NCBI GenBank assembly: GCA_027083895.1
Contig: JALWMN010000071.1
Span: 1 to 6,140, forward strand
DNA: 6,140 nt
Direction: 5' to 3'
Source of the DNA: Campylobacteraceae bacterium
GTDB taxonomy: Bacteria > Campylobacterota > Campylobacteria > Campylobacterales > Sulfurovaceae
How positions within the stretch are numbered: position 1 is the first letter of the stretch; each line of letters starts with the position of its first letter. Shown piece by piece: positions 1 to 5,719 of this stretch. A program made the translations under genes and the position numbers. The notes beneath the pieces are model-generated. The model did not search any database. It was not told the DNA's origin and worked only from the letters and a program-made list of their open reading frames with translations.

Positions 1-141
1 AATAAAATCTTTCGTTGAGGTATCTACCTTTAGAAGTTCATAAGATTTGTCTTATCAAAAAGAGTTTTCAATCTAAAATTTATTTTTTTATCTTTTGGAT
101 AAAATCTTATCGCTTCATAAATATGCCTTTTTATTTTGATT

Positions 142-150
142 TGGTATAAT
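142..150 (+). promoter_or_regulatory. Extended -10 promoter element for the gatB operon
   Basis: TGG followed by a perfect TATAAT (145-150) lies 35 bases upstream of the gatB start, so transcription would start near 156-158 and give a leader of about 30 bases. No convincing -35 hexamer is seen 16-18 bases upstream. That is common for the housekeeping sigma factor of Campylobacterota, where T-rich periodic upstream DNA is used instead, and the upstream 64-141 is T-rich. No other promoter-like signal is seen before gpsA ends, so this probably drives all four genes. Confidence 0.65.
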
Positions 151-173
151 CACTATAAACTTTGTTTAAAATT

Positions 174-178
174 AAGGG
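174..178 (+). promoter_or_regulatory. Shine-Dalgarno site that sets the gatB start
   Basis: AAGGG is 7 bases from the ATG at 186 and lies downstream of the alternative in-frame ATG at 162. It therefore supports 186 as the true start. The predicted transcription start near 157 would also leave the 162 ATG with almost no leader. Confidence 0.7.
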
Positions 179-185
179 TTTATAT

Positions 186-1616
186 ATGTTTGAAACAGTT
201 ATTGGTTTAGAGGTTCATGTGCAGCTTAATACTAAAACAAAACTCTTTTGCTCATGTGCTACAAGTTTTGCAGAGCATCAAAATAGTAATACTTGTCCAA
301 CTTGCTTAGCTTTGCCTGGAGCTTTGCCAGTAGTAAACAAAGAGGCAGTTATTAAGGCGATGCGTTTTGGGTATGCAATCAATGCAGATGTGAATGAGAC
401 CTCCTATTTTGATCGAAAGAGTTATTTCTATCCAGATAGTCCTATGGCGTATCAGATTACGCAGCTTTACCGTGCGATTGTAAAAAATGGGGAGCTCTTT
501 ATTAATGGAGATGATGGAAGCAAGAAGAGGGTATCTATAATGCAAGCTCACCTTGAGGCTGATGCTGGAAAGAGTATGCATGAGGGGAGTATCTCGAAAG
601 TTGATCTTAACCGTGCAGGTACACCCCTATTAGAGATAGTCTCTGGTCCAGATATGCGAAGTAGCAACGAAGCTGTAGAGTACTTAAAGAGGCTCCACTC
701 GCTTGTAAGATACCTCGATATTAGCGATGCAAATATGCAAGAGGGCTCTTTTCGGTGTGATGTGAATGTATCTATTCGCCCAAAGGGGCAAAAGGAGTTT
801 GGCACAAGAGTAGAGATAAAGAATCTTAACTCATTTAAGTTTGTAAAGCAAGCGATAGAGTATGAGGTAGAGCGACAGATTGAAGCTTACGAAGATGGGG
901 TATATCAAGAGGAGATTTGGCAAGAGACGAGACTTTTTGATACACTCAAGGGTGAAACAAAATCTATGCGTGGTAAAGAGGATAGTGCCGATTATCGTTA
1001 CTTTCCAGATCCAGATTTACGCCCATTAATTGTAACTAAAGATATGATAGAAGCGGCTAAGAAGATCCCAGAGCTTCCAGAGCAAAAGGTGCAAAGATAT
1101 ATAGAAGAGTTCAAATTAAAGCAGTATGATGCAGAGGTTATTACGGCACAAAAAGAGTTGGCTGAGTATTTTGAGGAGCTTTTAGAGTCTGGTATAGAGG
1201 CAAAAAATGCTGCATCTTGGCTTATTAATGAGCTTTTAGGTCGTTTAAATAAGCTTAGCTTAGATATTACAGAGTCTCCAGTAACTGCAAAAGTACTAGG
1301 TAAGTTGGTCTCTAAAATCGAAGATGGTACGGTTTCAGGCAAGGGTGCAAAGGATGTTTTAGATTATATGATAGAGAATGAAACGTTTGATGTAGATGCC
1401 ATTATTGAAGAGCTTGGCTTAAAGCAAGTAAGTGATGATGGTGCAATCTTAGCTATAATCGATGAGATACTTACAAATAACGAAGAGAAAGTAGCAGAGT
1501 ATAAGGCAGGAAAAGAGAAACTCTTTGGCTTCTTTGTTGGGCAAGTGATGAAGGCAAGTCGTGGTTCTGCAAATCCTCAAAAGGTTAATGAACTTTTAAA
1601 ACAGAGGTTATCTTAA
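186..1616 (+). CDS. gatB: Aspartyl/glutamyl-tRNA(Asn/Gln) amidotransferase subunit B
   Basis: GatB is the tRNA-binding and kinase subunit of cytoplasmic GatCAB. It activates the side chain of Glu-tRNA(Gln) or Asp-tRNA(Asn) with ATP and amidates it using ammonia channelled from GatA. The 476-residue product has the usual length. Visible motifs are the N-terminal [14 protein letters not shown], a zinc-type CxC-x12-CxxC set (C22, C24, C37, C40), and the family signature [12 protein letters not shown] (139-150). H11, E124 and E150 match the metal-binding positions described for Staphylococcus GatB. The catalytic domain covers about 1-290, and a helical YqeY-like tRNA-binding tail covers about 325-475. 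The start at 186 is preferred over an in-frame ATG at 162 because of the Shine-Dalgarno site at 174-178 and the family's usual N-terminus. The stop TAA shares its last A with the next gene's ATG. gatA and gatC are not in this window. The identification is secure. Confidence 0.97.
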   Translation: MFETVIGLEVHVQLNTKTKLFCSCATSFAEHQNSNTCPTCLALPGALPVVNKEAVIKAMRFGYAINADVNETSYFDRKSYFYPDSPMAYQITQLYRAIVKNGELFINGDDGSKKRVSIMQAHLEADAGKSMHEGSISKVDLNRAGTPLLEIVSGPDMRSSNEAVEYLKRLHSLVRYLDISDANMQEGSFRCDVNVSIRPKGQKEFGTRVEIKNLNSFKFVKQAIEYEVERQIEAYEDGVYQEEIWQETRLFDTLKGETKSMRGKEDSADYRYFPDPDLRPLIVTKDMIEAAKKIPELPEQKVQRYIEEFKLKQYDAEVITAQKELAEYFEELLESGIEAKNAASWLINELLGRLNKLSLDITESPVTAKVLGKLVSKIEDGTVSGKGAKDVLDYMIENETFDVDAIIEELGLKQVSDDGAILAIIDEILTNNEEKVAEYKAGKEKLFGFFVGQVMKASRGSANPQKVNELLKQRLS

Positions 1617-3172
1617 TGGCCAAAAAGGAGGCAAAACTAAACTTTATTGTCTCTTTTTTTCTCTTTTTGGCAAGATCTAAAAGGTACCAAGCAGTAAAAA
1701 ATAGTTTAAGAGATCTTTTGCATGACCCAAAAAATATCTATAAGAAGAATCTTGATTATTTTTTTATTTTTCTCATAATCTCTTCTGTAATAGTCTTTAT
1801 TTATGAAGTTAAGAACCCAATACCACTTTGGTTAGAGATCTATGCTGTCTATTTTACAACAGGAGTCTTTATTATAGAGTATCTTATTAATTTTTGGCTC
1901 TATAATGATATAAGTAGGGATATTCTTCATGAGTATGAGAGCTCTTTATTTCTCAATCGAAAACCAAGATTTTTAAAAATCTTTTTAAAGAGTTTAAATA
2001 AAAAAATCTCTTATATCTTTACTCCAATAGCTATTATAGATCTTTTGGCAATATTACCAGCATATAGACCATTACGGATTTTAAGGATTTTTGTACTCTT
2101 TAGATTCTTGAAGGTGCTCAATCATGCTAGGAGTTTGCATCAATTTTTAAATGTTTTAGCAGATAGAAAATTTGAACTTATCACACTTTTTATTCTCTTG
2201 ATATTTGTAGTATTTGTTGGTGGTTTAGCACTATATATTACAGAAGAGAGTACAAATAGTAATATAAATAACCTCTTTGATACAATCTATTGGTCATTTA
2301 TTACAATTACAACTGTTGGGTATGGAGATATATCACCAGTGAGTGAGATTGGACGAGTTATTGCTTTTGTAATTGTAATTTTAGGGATTACGATGATCTC
2401 TTTTGCTACTTCGGTAATTGTTTCTGCATTCTCAGAGAAGTTAAATGAGCTTAAAGAGGAGAGAGTTGCAGAGTATATATCGAGTAGTGATGAGTATTTA
2501 ATTATTTGTGGTTATGGACAGATTGCAAAGGTATTTTTAAGGCTTTTAAAGGAGCAAAAGAGACGCTATATTATATTGGATAAAAATCGAGAGAGGGTCG
2601 AAGAGGCAATAACTGATGGACACGATGCTATAGCTGATGATGCAAGTAGATTTGAAGTTATAAACCGCCTCTATAATGAGAATGCAAAGATTACACTTTT
2701 GGCTCTTACTGGGAGCGATATAGAGAATATCTATATCTCTTTAAATGCAAAGAGTGTCTCAAAAGATATTACTGTAATTGCTAGGGCAAGTAGTGTAAAG
2801 CTCTTTAATAAATATAAGAGGGCAGGTGCTGATAGGGTACTTTTACCAAATGAGACAGCATCTGCAATGATGGTGGCTTCAATTTTACATCCAACAATGT
2901 ATAAAGCAGTAAATGCAATTTTAAATGCAAGAGAAATTGCTCGAATCGAAGAGTTTCATGTAACAAAAGAGAGTAAAATTATTGGTAAAAGTGTAGAGGA
3001 GGTTGATTTTAATAGATATAAGCTTATTTTTTTTGGAGTGCAAAATGGGATAGAGGGGCACTTTAAGTTTAATCCTGGTAGGGAGTATATTTTTAAAGAG
3101 AGAGATATTCTTATCGTATTGGGGCATAAATTGAGTCTTGAATATTTTAAATCTATCAATGAGATAGGGTAG
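1616..3172 (+). CDS. Voltage-sensor-type six-TM potassium channel with C-terminal RCK (TrkA-N/TrkA-C) domain
   Basis: This 518-residue inner-membrane protein is a Kch-like K+ channel. After a basic N-terminal stretch, hydrophobic segments fit S1 (about 46-63), S2 (73-93) and S3 (132-148). An S4-like helix carries R151, R154, R157, R163 and K166 at three-residue spacing. S5 lies at 185-208, the pore helix and filter TTVGYGD at 232-238, and S6 at 247-273. A cytoplasmic RCK domain follows. Its Rossmann half starts at LIICGYGQIAKVF (295-307), with D322 at the end of the second strand, and a TrkA-C half covers about 445-517. The nucleotide loop reads GYGQIA, so the third glycine of GxGxxG is alanine, and the natural ligand (nucleotide, Ca2+ or other) cannot be told. 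The ATG overlaps the gatB stop by one base (TAATG), with AGAGG at 1603-1607. A second RCK gene follows directly and may be a gating partner (inference). K+ selectivity is well supported; voltage dependence is inferred from S4. Confidence 0.92.
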   Translation: MAKKEAKLNFIVSFFLFLARSKRYQAVKNSLRDLLHDPKNIYKKNLDYFFIFLIISSVIVFIYEVKNPIPLWLEIYAVYFTTGVFIIEYLINFWLYNDISRDILHEYESSLFLNRKPRFLKIFLKSLNKKISYIFTPIAIIDLLAILPAYRPLRILRIFVLFRFLKVLNHARSLHQFLNVLADRKFELITLFILLIFVVFVGGLALYITEESTNSNINNLFDTIYWSFITITTVGYGDISPVSEIGRVIAFVIVILGITMISFATSVIVSAFSEKLNELKEERVAEYISSSDEYLIICGYGQIAKVFLRLLKEQKRRYIILDKNRERVEEAITDGHDAIADDASRFEVINRLYNENAKITLLALTGSDIENIYISLNAKSVSKDITVIARASSVKLFNKYKRAGADRVLLPNETASAMMVASILHPTMYKAVNAILNAREIARIEEFHVTKESKIIGKSVEEVDFNRYKLIFFGVQNGIEGHFKFNPGREYIFKERDILIVLGHKLSLEYFKSINEIG

Positions 3173-3177
3173 TAGAT

Positions 3178-3876
3178 ATGAGCAGATTAAAGAGTGTTAT
3201 CATATTTGGGTATGGAAAGTTTGGAAAATCGATAGCAAACTCTATAAAGGAGGAGAGGAGTGCTGATCTTTTAATTGTAGTTAATAGTGATGAGGAGTTT
3301 GAGTTAGCCAATTTAGATGGTTTAAAAGTAATTAAATTTAATATAGAGAGTGATGCATCTATTGAGAATTTGGATATCAAAGAGGGTGTTCATTTAATTT
3401 GTGCAATGGATAATAATCATGAGAATCTCTTTTTGGCATTAACACTACGAGAGATGTATAAAGAGCACTACATACTAGCTATCTCAGACTCATTGCACTT
3501 AACTGATAAATTAAAAATGGCTGGAGTTAGCAGGGTAATTGATATTTACAGTATTAGTGGAAATATGATTATGAATATACTTAATAAACCAGTTGCAACA
3601 AAGTTTCTGCAAGGTTTTATTAATAAGAGCCATAACTATATCTTTAAAGAGATTCCAATAAATGAGGGATCACCTTTGCATGGAAAAAGATTAGATAGTA
3701 TCGATTTTGAAAAGTATAATATTATCTATGTTGGGATGATTGATAAAGAGATGGGCAATAGCTTTGTCTTTGGGACTGTTGGATATAACCATAAAGTTGA
3801 TGTAGATGATATAATTGTCTGTGTAGGGACAGAGAGAGATTTAGAGCGATTTAGGCTCGAGTGTGGAGGTAATTAG
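3178..3876 (+). CDS. Free-standing RCK/TrkA-type regulatory protein (TrkA-N plus TrkA-C)
   Basis: This 232-residue soluble protein has the domain order of a single TrkA/KtrA repeat. A Rossmann fold opens with VIIFGYGKFGKSIA (7-20; complete GxGxxG at 11-16) and is followed by a TrkA-C half at about 152-227, beginning near EGSPLHGKRLDSIDF. It has no membrane segment. Such proteins form rings that bind nucleotides and gate K+ channels or Trk/Ktr transporters. No TrkH/KtrB gene is nearby. The gene starts 5 bases after the RCK-bearing channel, so the likely partner is that channel (inference). The residue at the end of the second strand is N36 rather than the usual acidic residue, so NAD(H) binding is uncertain. 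AGGG at 3166-3169, 8 bases before the ATG, is a modest Shine-Dalgarno site. The stop codon abuts the gpsA ATG. It resembles a diverged duplicate of the channel's own RCK domain and is not a full-length, two-repeat TrkA. Confidence 0.87.
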   Translation: MSRLKSVIIFGYGKFGKSIANSIKEERSADLLIVVNSDEEFELANLDGLKVIKFNIESDASIENLDIKEGVHLICAMDNNHENLFLALTLREMYKEHYILAISDSLHLTDKLKMAGVSRVIDIYSISGNMIMNILNKPVATKFLQGFINKSHNYIFKEIPINEGSPLHGKRLDSIDFEKYNIIYVGMIDKEMGNSFVFGTVGYNHKVDVDDIIVCVGTERDLERFRLECGGN

Positions 3877-4764
3877 ATGCAAATGGCAATTATTGGTGCA
3901 GGAAAGTGGGGGAGTGCCCTGCTGCACGCTTTTAGTGAGAAGAATGAAGTTGTAATTAGCTCAAGACATACAAGAGATGTTGCTCAGTTTGTGCAAATGA
4001 GTGAGGCACTTAAGAGAGAGTATCTTGTAATGGCAATTCCGACACAATTTGTGCGAGAGTTTATGCGAAAGCACTTTAAAGATAGTGGACAGAAGATTTT
4101 AGTTGCTGCTAAGGGGATCGAAGTAAGTAGCGGTAAATTTTTAAATGAAGTCTACGAAGAGTTTTTGCCTAAAGAGCGAATATCGTTTCTCTCTGGCCCA
4201 TCGTTTGCAGCCGAAGTAGTAAAATCTTTACCAACAGCACTTGTAGTGAGCTCTACAAATTTAGAGTTAGCGAAAACTTTTGCCGACGCAATGCCTAGTT
4301 TTATAAGAGCCTATAGCGACAGCGATGTGGTTGGAGCAGAGGTGAGTGGTGCCTATAAGAATGTTATTGCTATTGCTGCAGGGGTTTGTGATGGTTTAGA
4401 GTTAGGAAACAATGCAAGAGCAGCTTTAATTTCTAGAGGATTAGTAGAGATGAGCCGCTTTGGCATTCACTTTGGAGCAAAATTAGAGACATTTCTCTCT
4501 TTAGGTGGAGCTGGGGATCTCTTTTTAACGGCTAGTAGTAATCTCTCTCGAAACTATCGCGTTGGCTTTGGCTTAGCAAAAGGAAAAAGCTTAGAAGCAG
4601 TTTTAGAAGAGCTCGGAGAGGTAGCCGAAGGGGTACCAACAACGAAGGCACTAATGAAAATAGCAAAAGAAAAAGATATCTACTTGCCAATAGCAAGCGA
4701 GGTAGAAGCCCTACTAGAGGGGAAAGACCCTAAGAAGAGTTTGATGGATCTACTTAACAGGTAA
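3877..4764 (+). CDS. gpsA: NAD(P)-dependent sn-glycerol-3-phosphate dehydrogenase
   Basis: GpsA reduces dihydroxyacetone phosphate to sn-glycerol-3-phosphate in the cytoplasm, supplying the backbone for phospholipid synthesis. The 295-residue product shows the dinucleotide loop GAGKWG (7-12), AAKGIE (77-82), the FLSGPSFAAEV block (104-114), the catalytic-lysine block SGAYKNVIAIAAG (K161), NNARAALISRGL (178-189), GGAGDL (210-215) and SRNYRVGFGLAKG (224-236). It is shorter than the roughly 340-residue E. coli enzyme, as expected for Campylobacterota. The ATG at 3877 directly follows the TAG of the RCK gene and has GGAGG at 3865-3869, 7 bases upstream. The second in-frame ATG, at 3883, is less well spaced. 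Translation is probably coupled to the upstream gene. This is the last gene of the operon. The -35 of the next promoter lies within its final codons. Confidence 0.97.
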   Translation: MQMAIIGAGKWGSALLHAFSEKNEVVISSRHTRDVAQFVQMSEALKREYLVMAIPTQFVREFMRKHFKDSGQKILVAAKGIEVSSGKFLNEVYEEFLPKERISFLSGPSFAAEVVKSLPTALVVSSTNLELAKTFADAMPSFIRAYSDSDVVGAEVSGAYKNVIAIAAGVCDGLELGNNARAALISRGLVEMSRFGIHFGAKLETFLSLGGAGDLFLTASSNLSRNYRVGFGLAKGKSLEAVLEELGEVAEGVPTTKALMKIAKEKDIYLPIASEVEALLEGKDPKKSLMDLLNR

Positions 4765-4783
4765 GGTAAAAGTATGGTATAAT
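4754..4783 (+). promoter_or_regulatory. Sigma70-type promoter of the MNT/HEPN pair
   Basis: TTAACA (4754-4759, five of six matches to TTGACA) lies 18 bases before a perfect TATAAT (4778-4783), which is preceded by TGG as an extended -10. The -35 sits in the last codons of gpsA. The predicted transcription start near 4790 gives a leader of about 24 bases before the GTG at 4814. This is the best-formed promoter in the window. No clear operator palindrome overlaps it. Confidence 0.72.
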
Positions 4784-4813
4784 TTAATAAGGTAATCCAT
4801 TGAAAGGGCAAAA

Positions 4814-5101
4814 GTGGATAAAGAGACTATTTTAAACTATTTGAGATCTCATAAAAAAGAGTTTACAGATAAGTATGATATAGAGCAGATAGCTCTGTTT
4901 GGTTCTTTTGCAAGAGGAGATAATAGAGAAGATAGTGATATAGATATATTTGTTAAGATGAAACCAGATCTTTTTAAAATGGTAGAGATGAAAGAGCAGA
5001 TAGAAGAGGATCTACAAAAAAGAGTTGATGTTATAAGAGAGCATAAAAATATAAAGCCCCTACTATTAAAAATGATACAAAAGGATATTATTTATGTCTG
5101 A
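4814..5101 (+). CDS. MNT-domain nucleotidyltransferase, antitoxin of an MNT/HEPN (MntA/HepT-type) module
   Basis: This 95-residue minimal nucleotidyltransferase has the family motif GS-X10-DXD (G30 S31 ... D42 I43 D44, within LFGSFARG and DSDIDIFV) and a third acidic residue, D72, in KRVDVI. All three catalytic acidic positions are present. In characterised MntA/HepT pairs the MNT protein adds AMP to a tyrosine of the HEPN RNase and so neutralises it; that role is assigned here by family and gene order. Translation starts at GTG 4814, with GAAAGGG at 4802-4808. No upstream in-frame ATG exists before the TAA at 4793-4795. The stop TGA (5099-5101) overlaps the HEPN start by 8 bases, which is typical of these operons. 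It has its own promoter downstream of gpsA. The partner toxin gene carries a nonsense codon, so this may now be an orphan antitoxin. Confidence 0.9.
   Translation: MDKETILNYLRSHKKEFTDKYDIEQIALFGSFARGDNREDSDIDIFVKMKPDLFKMVEMKEQIEEDLQKRVDVIREHKNIKPLLLKMIQKDIIYV
5081..5085 (+). promoter_or_regulatory. Shine-Dalgarno site of the HEPN gene
   Basis: AAGGA lies 8 bases before the ATG at 5094, inside the end of the MNT gene. It fixes the original HEPN start upstream of the in-frame TGA at 5130 and argues against the internal ATG at 5241 as the native start, since that codon has no such site. Confidence 0.7.
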
Positions 5102-5471
5102 CAAAGAGATGATGATTCTTGCAACTCTTTGAGATATTCGCTATTCGATAGAATTAATTCAAAAGAGGTTTAAAAACATTAAGAGTAGTGATGACTTTTT
5201 AGTAAACGAAGAGGGGCTAGAGAAGCTAGATAGTATATCTATGAGACTTATAGCAATTGGTGAAGGGTTTAAAAATATCGATAAATTAACAGAGAATAAA
5301 TTACTTCCGAACTATCCAACAATAAATTGGAAAGGTGTTAAAGGAGTTCGTGATATTTTGTCACACCACTATTTTGATATGGATGCAGAGACAATTTTTG
5401 TTATATGTAATGAGTATTTAGATGAACTATTAACTGTCACAGAAGAGATGATCGCAACAATTCATAAGTGA
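5094..5471 (+). pseudogene. HEPN-domain RNase toxin (HepT type), interrupted by an in-frame TGA at codon 13
   Basis: Read from ATG 5094, the frame gives MSDKEMMILATL, then TGA (5130-5132), then 112 more codons in the same frame to the TGA at 5469-5471. The total of 125 residue positions is a normal HepT length. After the stop the sequence is typical of the family: DIRYSIELIQKRF, EEGLEKLDSISMRLIAIGE (39-57), then the R-X4-H-X-Y active site in GVRDILSHHYFD (R86, H91, Y93). Y93 is the residue type AMPylated by MntA in studied pairs. HepT proteins are toxic RNases that act as dimers. No ATG, GTG or TTG occurs in frame between the TGA and codon 50 (ATG 5241), so internal initiation would give only 76 residues lacking the first helices. 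The rest of the gene is intact, which implies a recent nonsense change, a sequencing error or, less likely, readthrough. Confidence 0.85.
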
Positions 5472-5551
5472 GTTAGGGTAGTGTTACCTCATCTATTATT
5501 CTTTAACAAATAGCCTTTTTAGATTCTGATAGATGTAGTAGAATTGGCATT

Positions 5552-5555
5552 CTAG
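5552..5555. repeat. Left copy of the CTAG target-site duplication
   Basis: CTAG here and at 5716-5719 bracket the element. Keeping one copy rebuilds TGT CTA GAA TGC (C-L-E-C) in the interrupted gene, so one CTAG (or its central TA) belonged to the original target TCTAGA. Confidence 0.75.
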
Positions 5556-5605
5556 GAGACTGTCGGACTCATGCTTAATTGGCTGCAAAATACACTCTTC
5601 TGTCC

Positions 5606-5665
5606 TATTTTCAGCTCCTTATCGTTAAATAGCTACAGCTATTCGCCTCAAACGAGCTAAAAATA
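5606..5665. repeat. Central imperfect palindrome of the MITE
   Basis: The centre AATAGCT-AC-AGCTATT (5628-5643) is a perfect 7-bp inverted repeat whose axis (5635.5) coincides exactly with the axis of the whole element. Further out, AGCTC (5613-5617) pairs with GAGCT (5654-5658), and TATTTT (5606-5611) pairs with AAAATA (5660-5665), in the same register. As single-stranded DNA or RNA the element could fold into one long interrupted hairpin. Confidence 0.75.
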
Positions 5666-5694
5666 TGCCTAAAAGATTGAATTTTTCGCCTCAA
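5642..5694 (+). repeat. 10-bp direct repeat TTCGCCTCAA inside the MITE
   Basis: TTCGCCTCAA occurs at 5642-5651 and again at 5685-5694, 43 bases apart, only in the right half of the element. The left half has no equally good counterpart, so this is one source of the asymmetry between the arms. It might be a protein-binding pair or a trace of internal duplication. Confidence 0.5.
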
Positions 5695-5715
5695 TCAGAT
5701 GAGTCCGACAGTCTC

Positions 5716-5719
5716 CTAG
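5716..5719. repeat. Right copy of the CTAG target-site duplication
   Basis: This matches the left copy at 5552-5555. The flanking bases T5551 and A5720 differ from the element side, so the duplication is at most 4 bp. Confidence 0.75.

Larger units (their letters stand above)
5556..5715. mobile_element. MITE-like palindromic element (about 160 bp) with perfect 17-bp terminal inverted repeats
   Basis: The two ends are exact reverse complements: GAGACTGTCGGACTCAT at 5556-5572 and its complement at 5699-5715. CTAG flanks both sides, so the inverted match including flanks extends to 22 bp (5551-5572 and 5699-5720). There is no coding capacity, as expected for a non-autonomous miniature element mobilised by a transposase elsewhere. 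CTAG could be a 4-bp target duplication (YTAR sites, as used by IS5-type elements), or TA alone could be the duplication (as in IS630/Tc1 types). Because CTAG is palindromic, the sequence cannot decide between these. Insertion interrupts the DUF4395 gene, and its removal restores that frame, which marks the boundaries. The inside is itself roughly palindromic. Confidence 0.88.

Noticed and set aside
1..43. Possible tail of an upstream + strand gene (open to TAA at 41-43)
   Set aside because: Only about 13 codons are visible with no recognisable motif. The minus-strand reading here has no start codon either.
40..55. Small hairpin ATAAGA-TTTG-TCTTAT, and a similar GATAA/TTATC at 98-111, as terminators or leader structures
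   Set aside because: The stems are 5-6 bp and AT-only, with no T tract after them. Chance palindromes are expected in DNA this AT-rich.
162..185. Longer gatB start at ATG 162 (eight extra residues)
   Set aside because: It lies upstream of the Shine-Dalgarno site at 174-178 and only a few bases after the predicted transcription start. GatB proteins normally begin at [11 protein letters not shown].
306..1342. Minus-strand open frames inside gatB, and similar ones at 2921-3380
   Set aside because: They lie opposite well-supported coding sequence, match no family I recognise and have no credible ribosome-binding sites.
5130..5132. TGA as a sense codon (tryptophan or selenocysteine)
   Set aside because: Tryptophan is TGG throughout the window and TGA ends the MNT and HEPN genes. 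No selenocysteine role is known for HEPN proteins, and no insertion-element hairpin is evident after the TGA.
5241..5471. Independent 76-residue HEPN gene starting at ATG 5241
   Set aside because: It is the same frame as the longer HEPN reading. No Shine-Dalgarno site precedes 5241, and family-like sequence continues upstream to the ATG at 5094.
5477..5488. Hairpin GGTA-GTGT-TACC as a terminator between HEPN and DUF4395
   Set aside because: The stem is only four base pairs with no following T run on either strand, and it overlaps only the short convergent gap.
5642..5694. CRISPR-like reading of the repeated TTCGCCTCAA
   Set aside because: There are only two 10-bp copies, both inside the mobile element, with no third unit and no cas genes.
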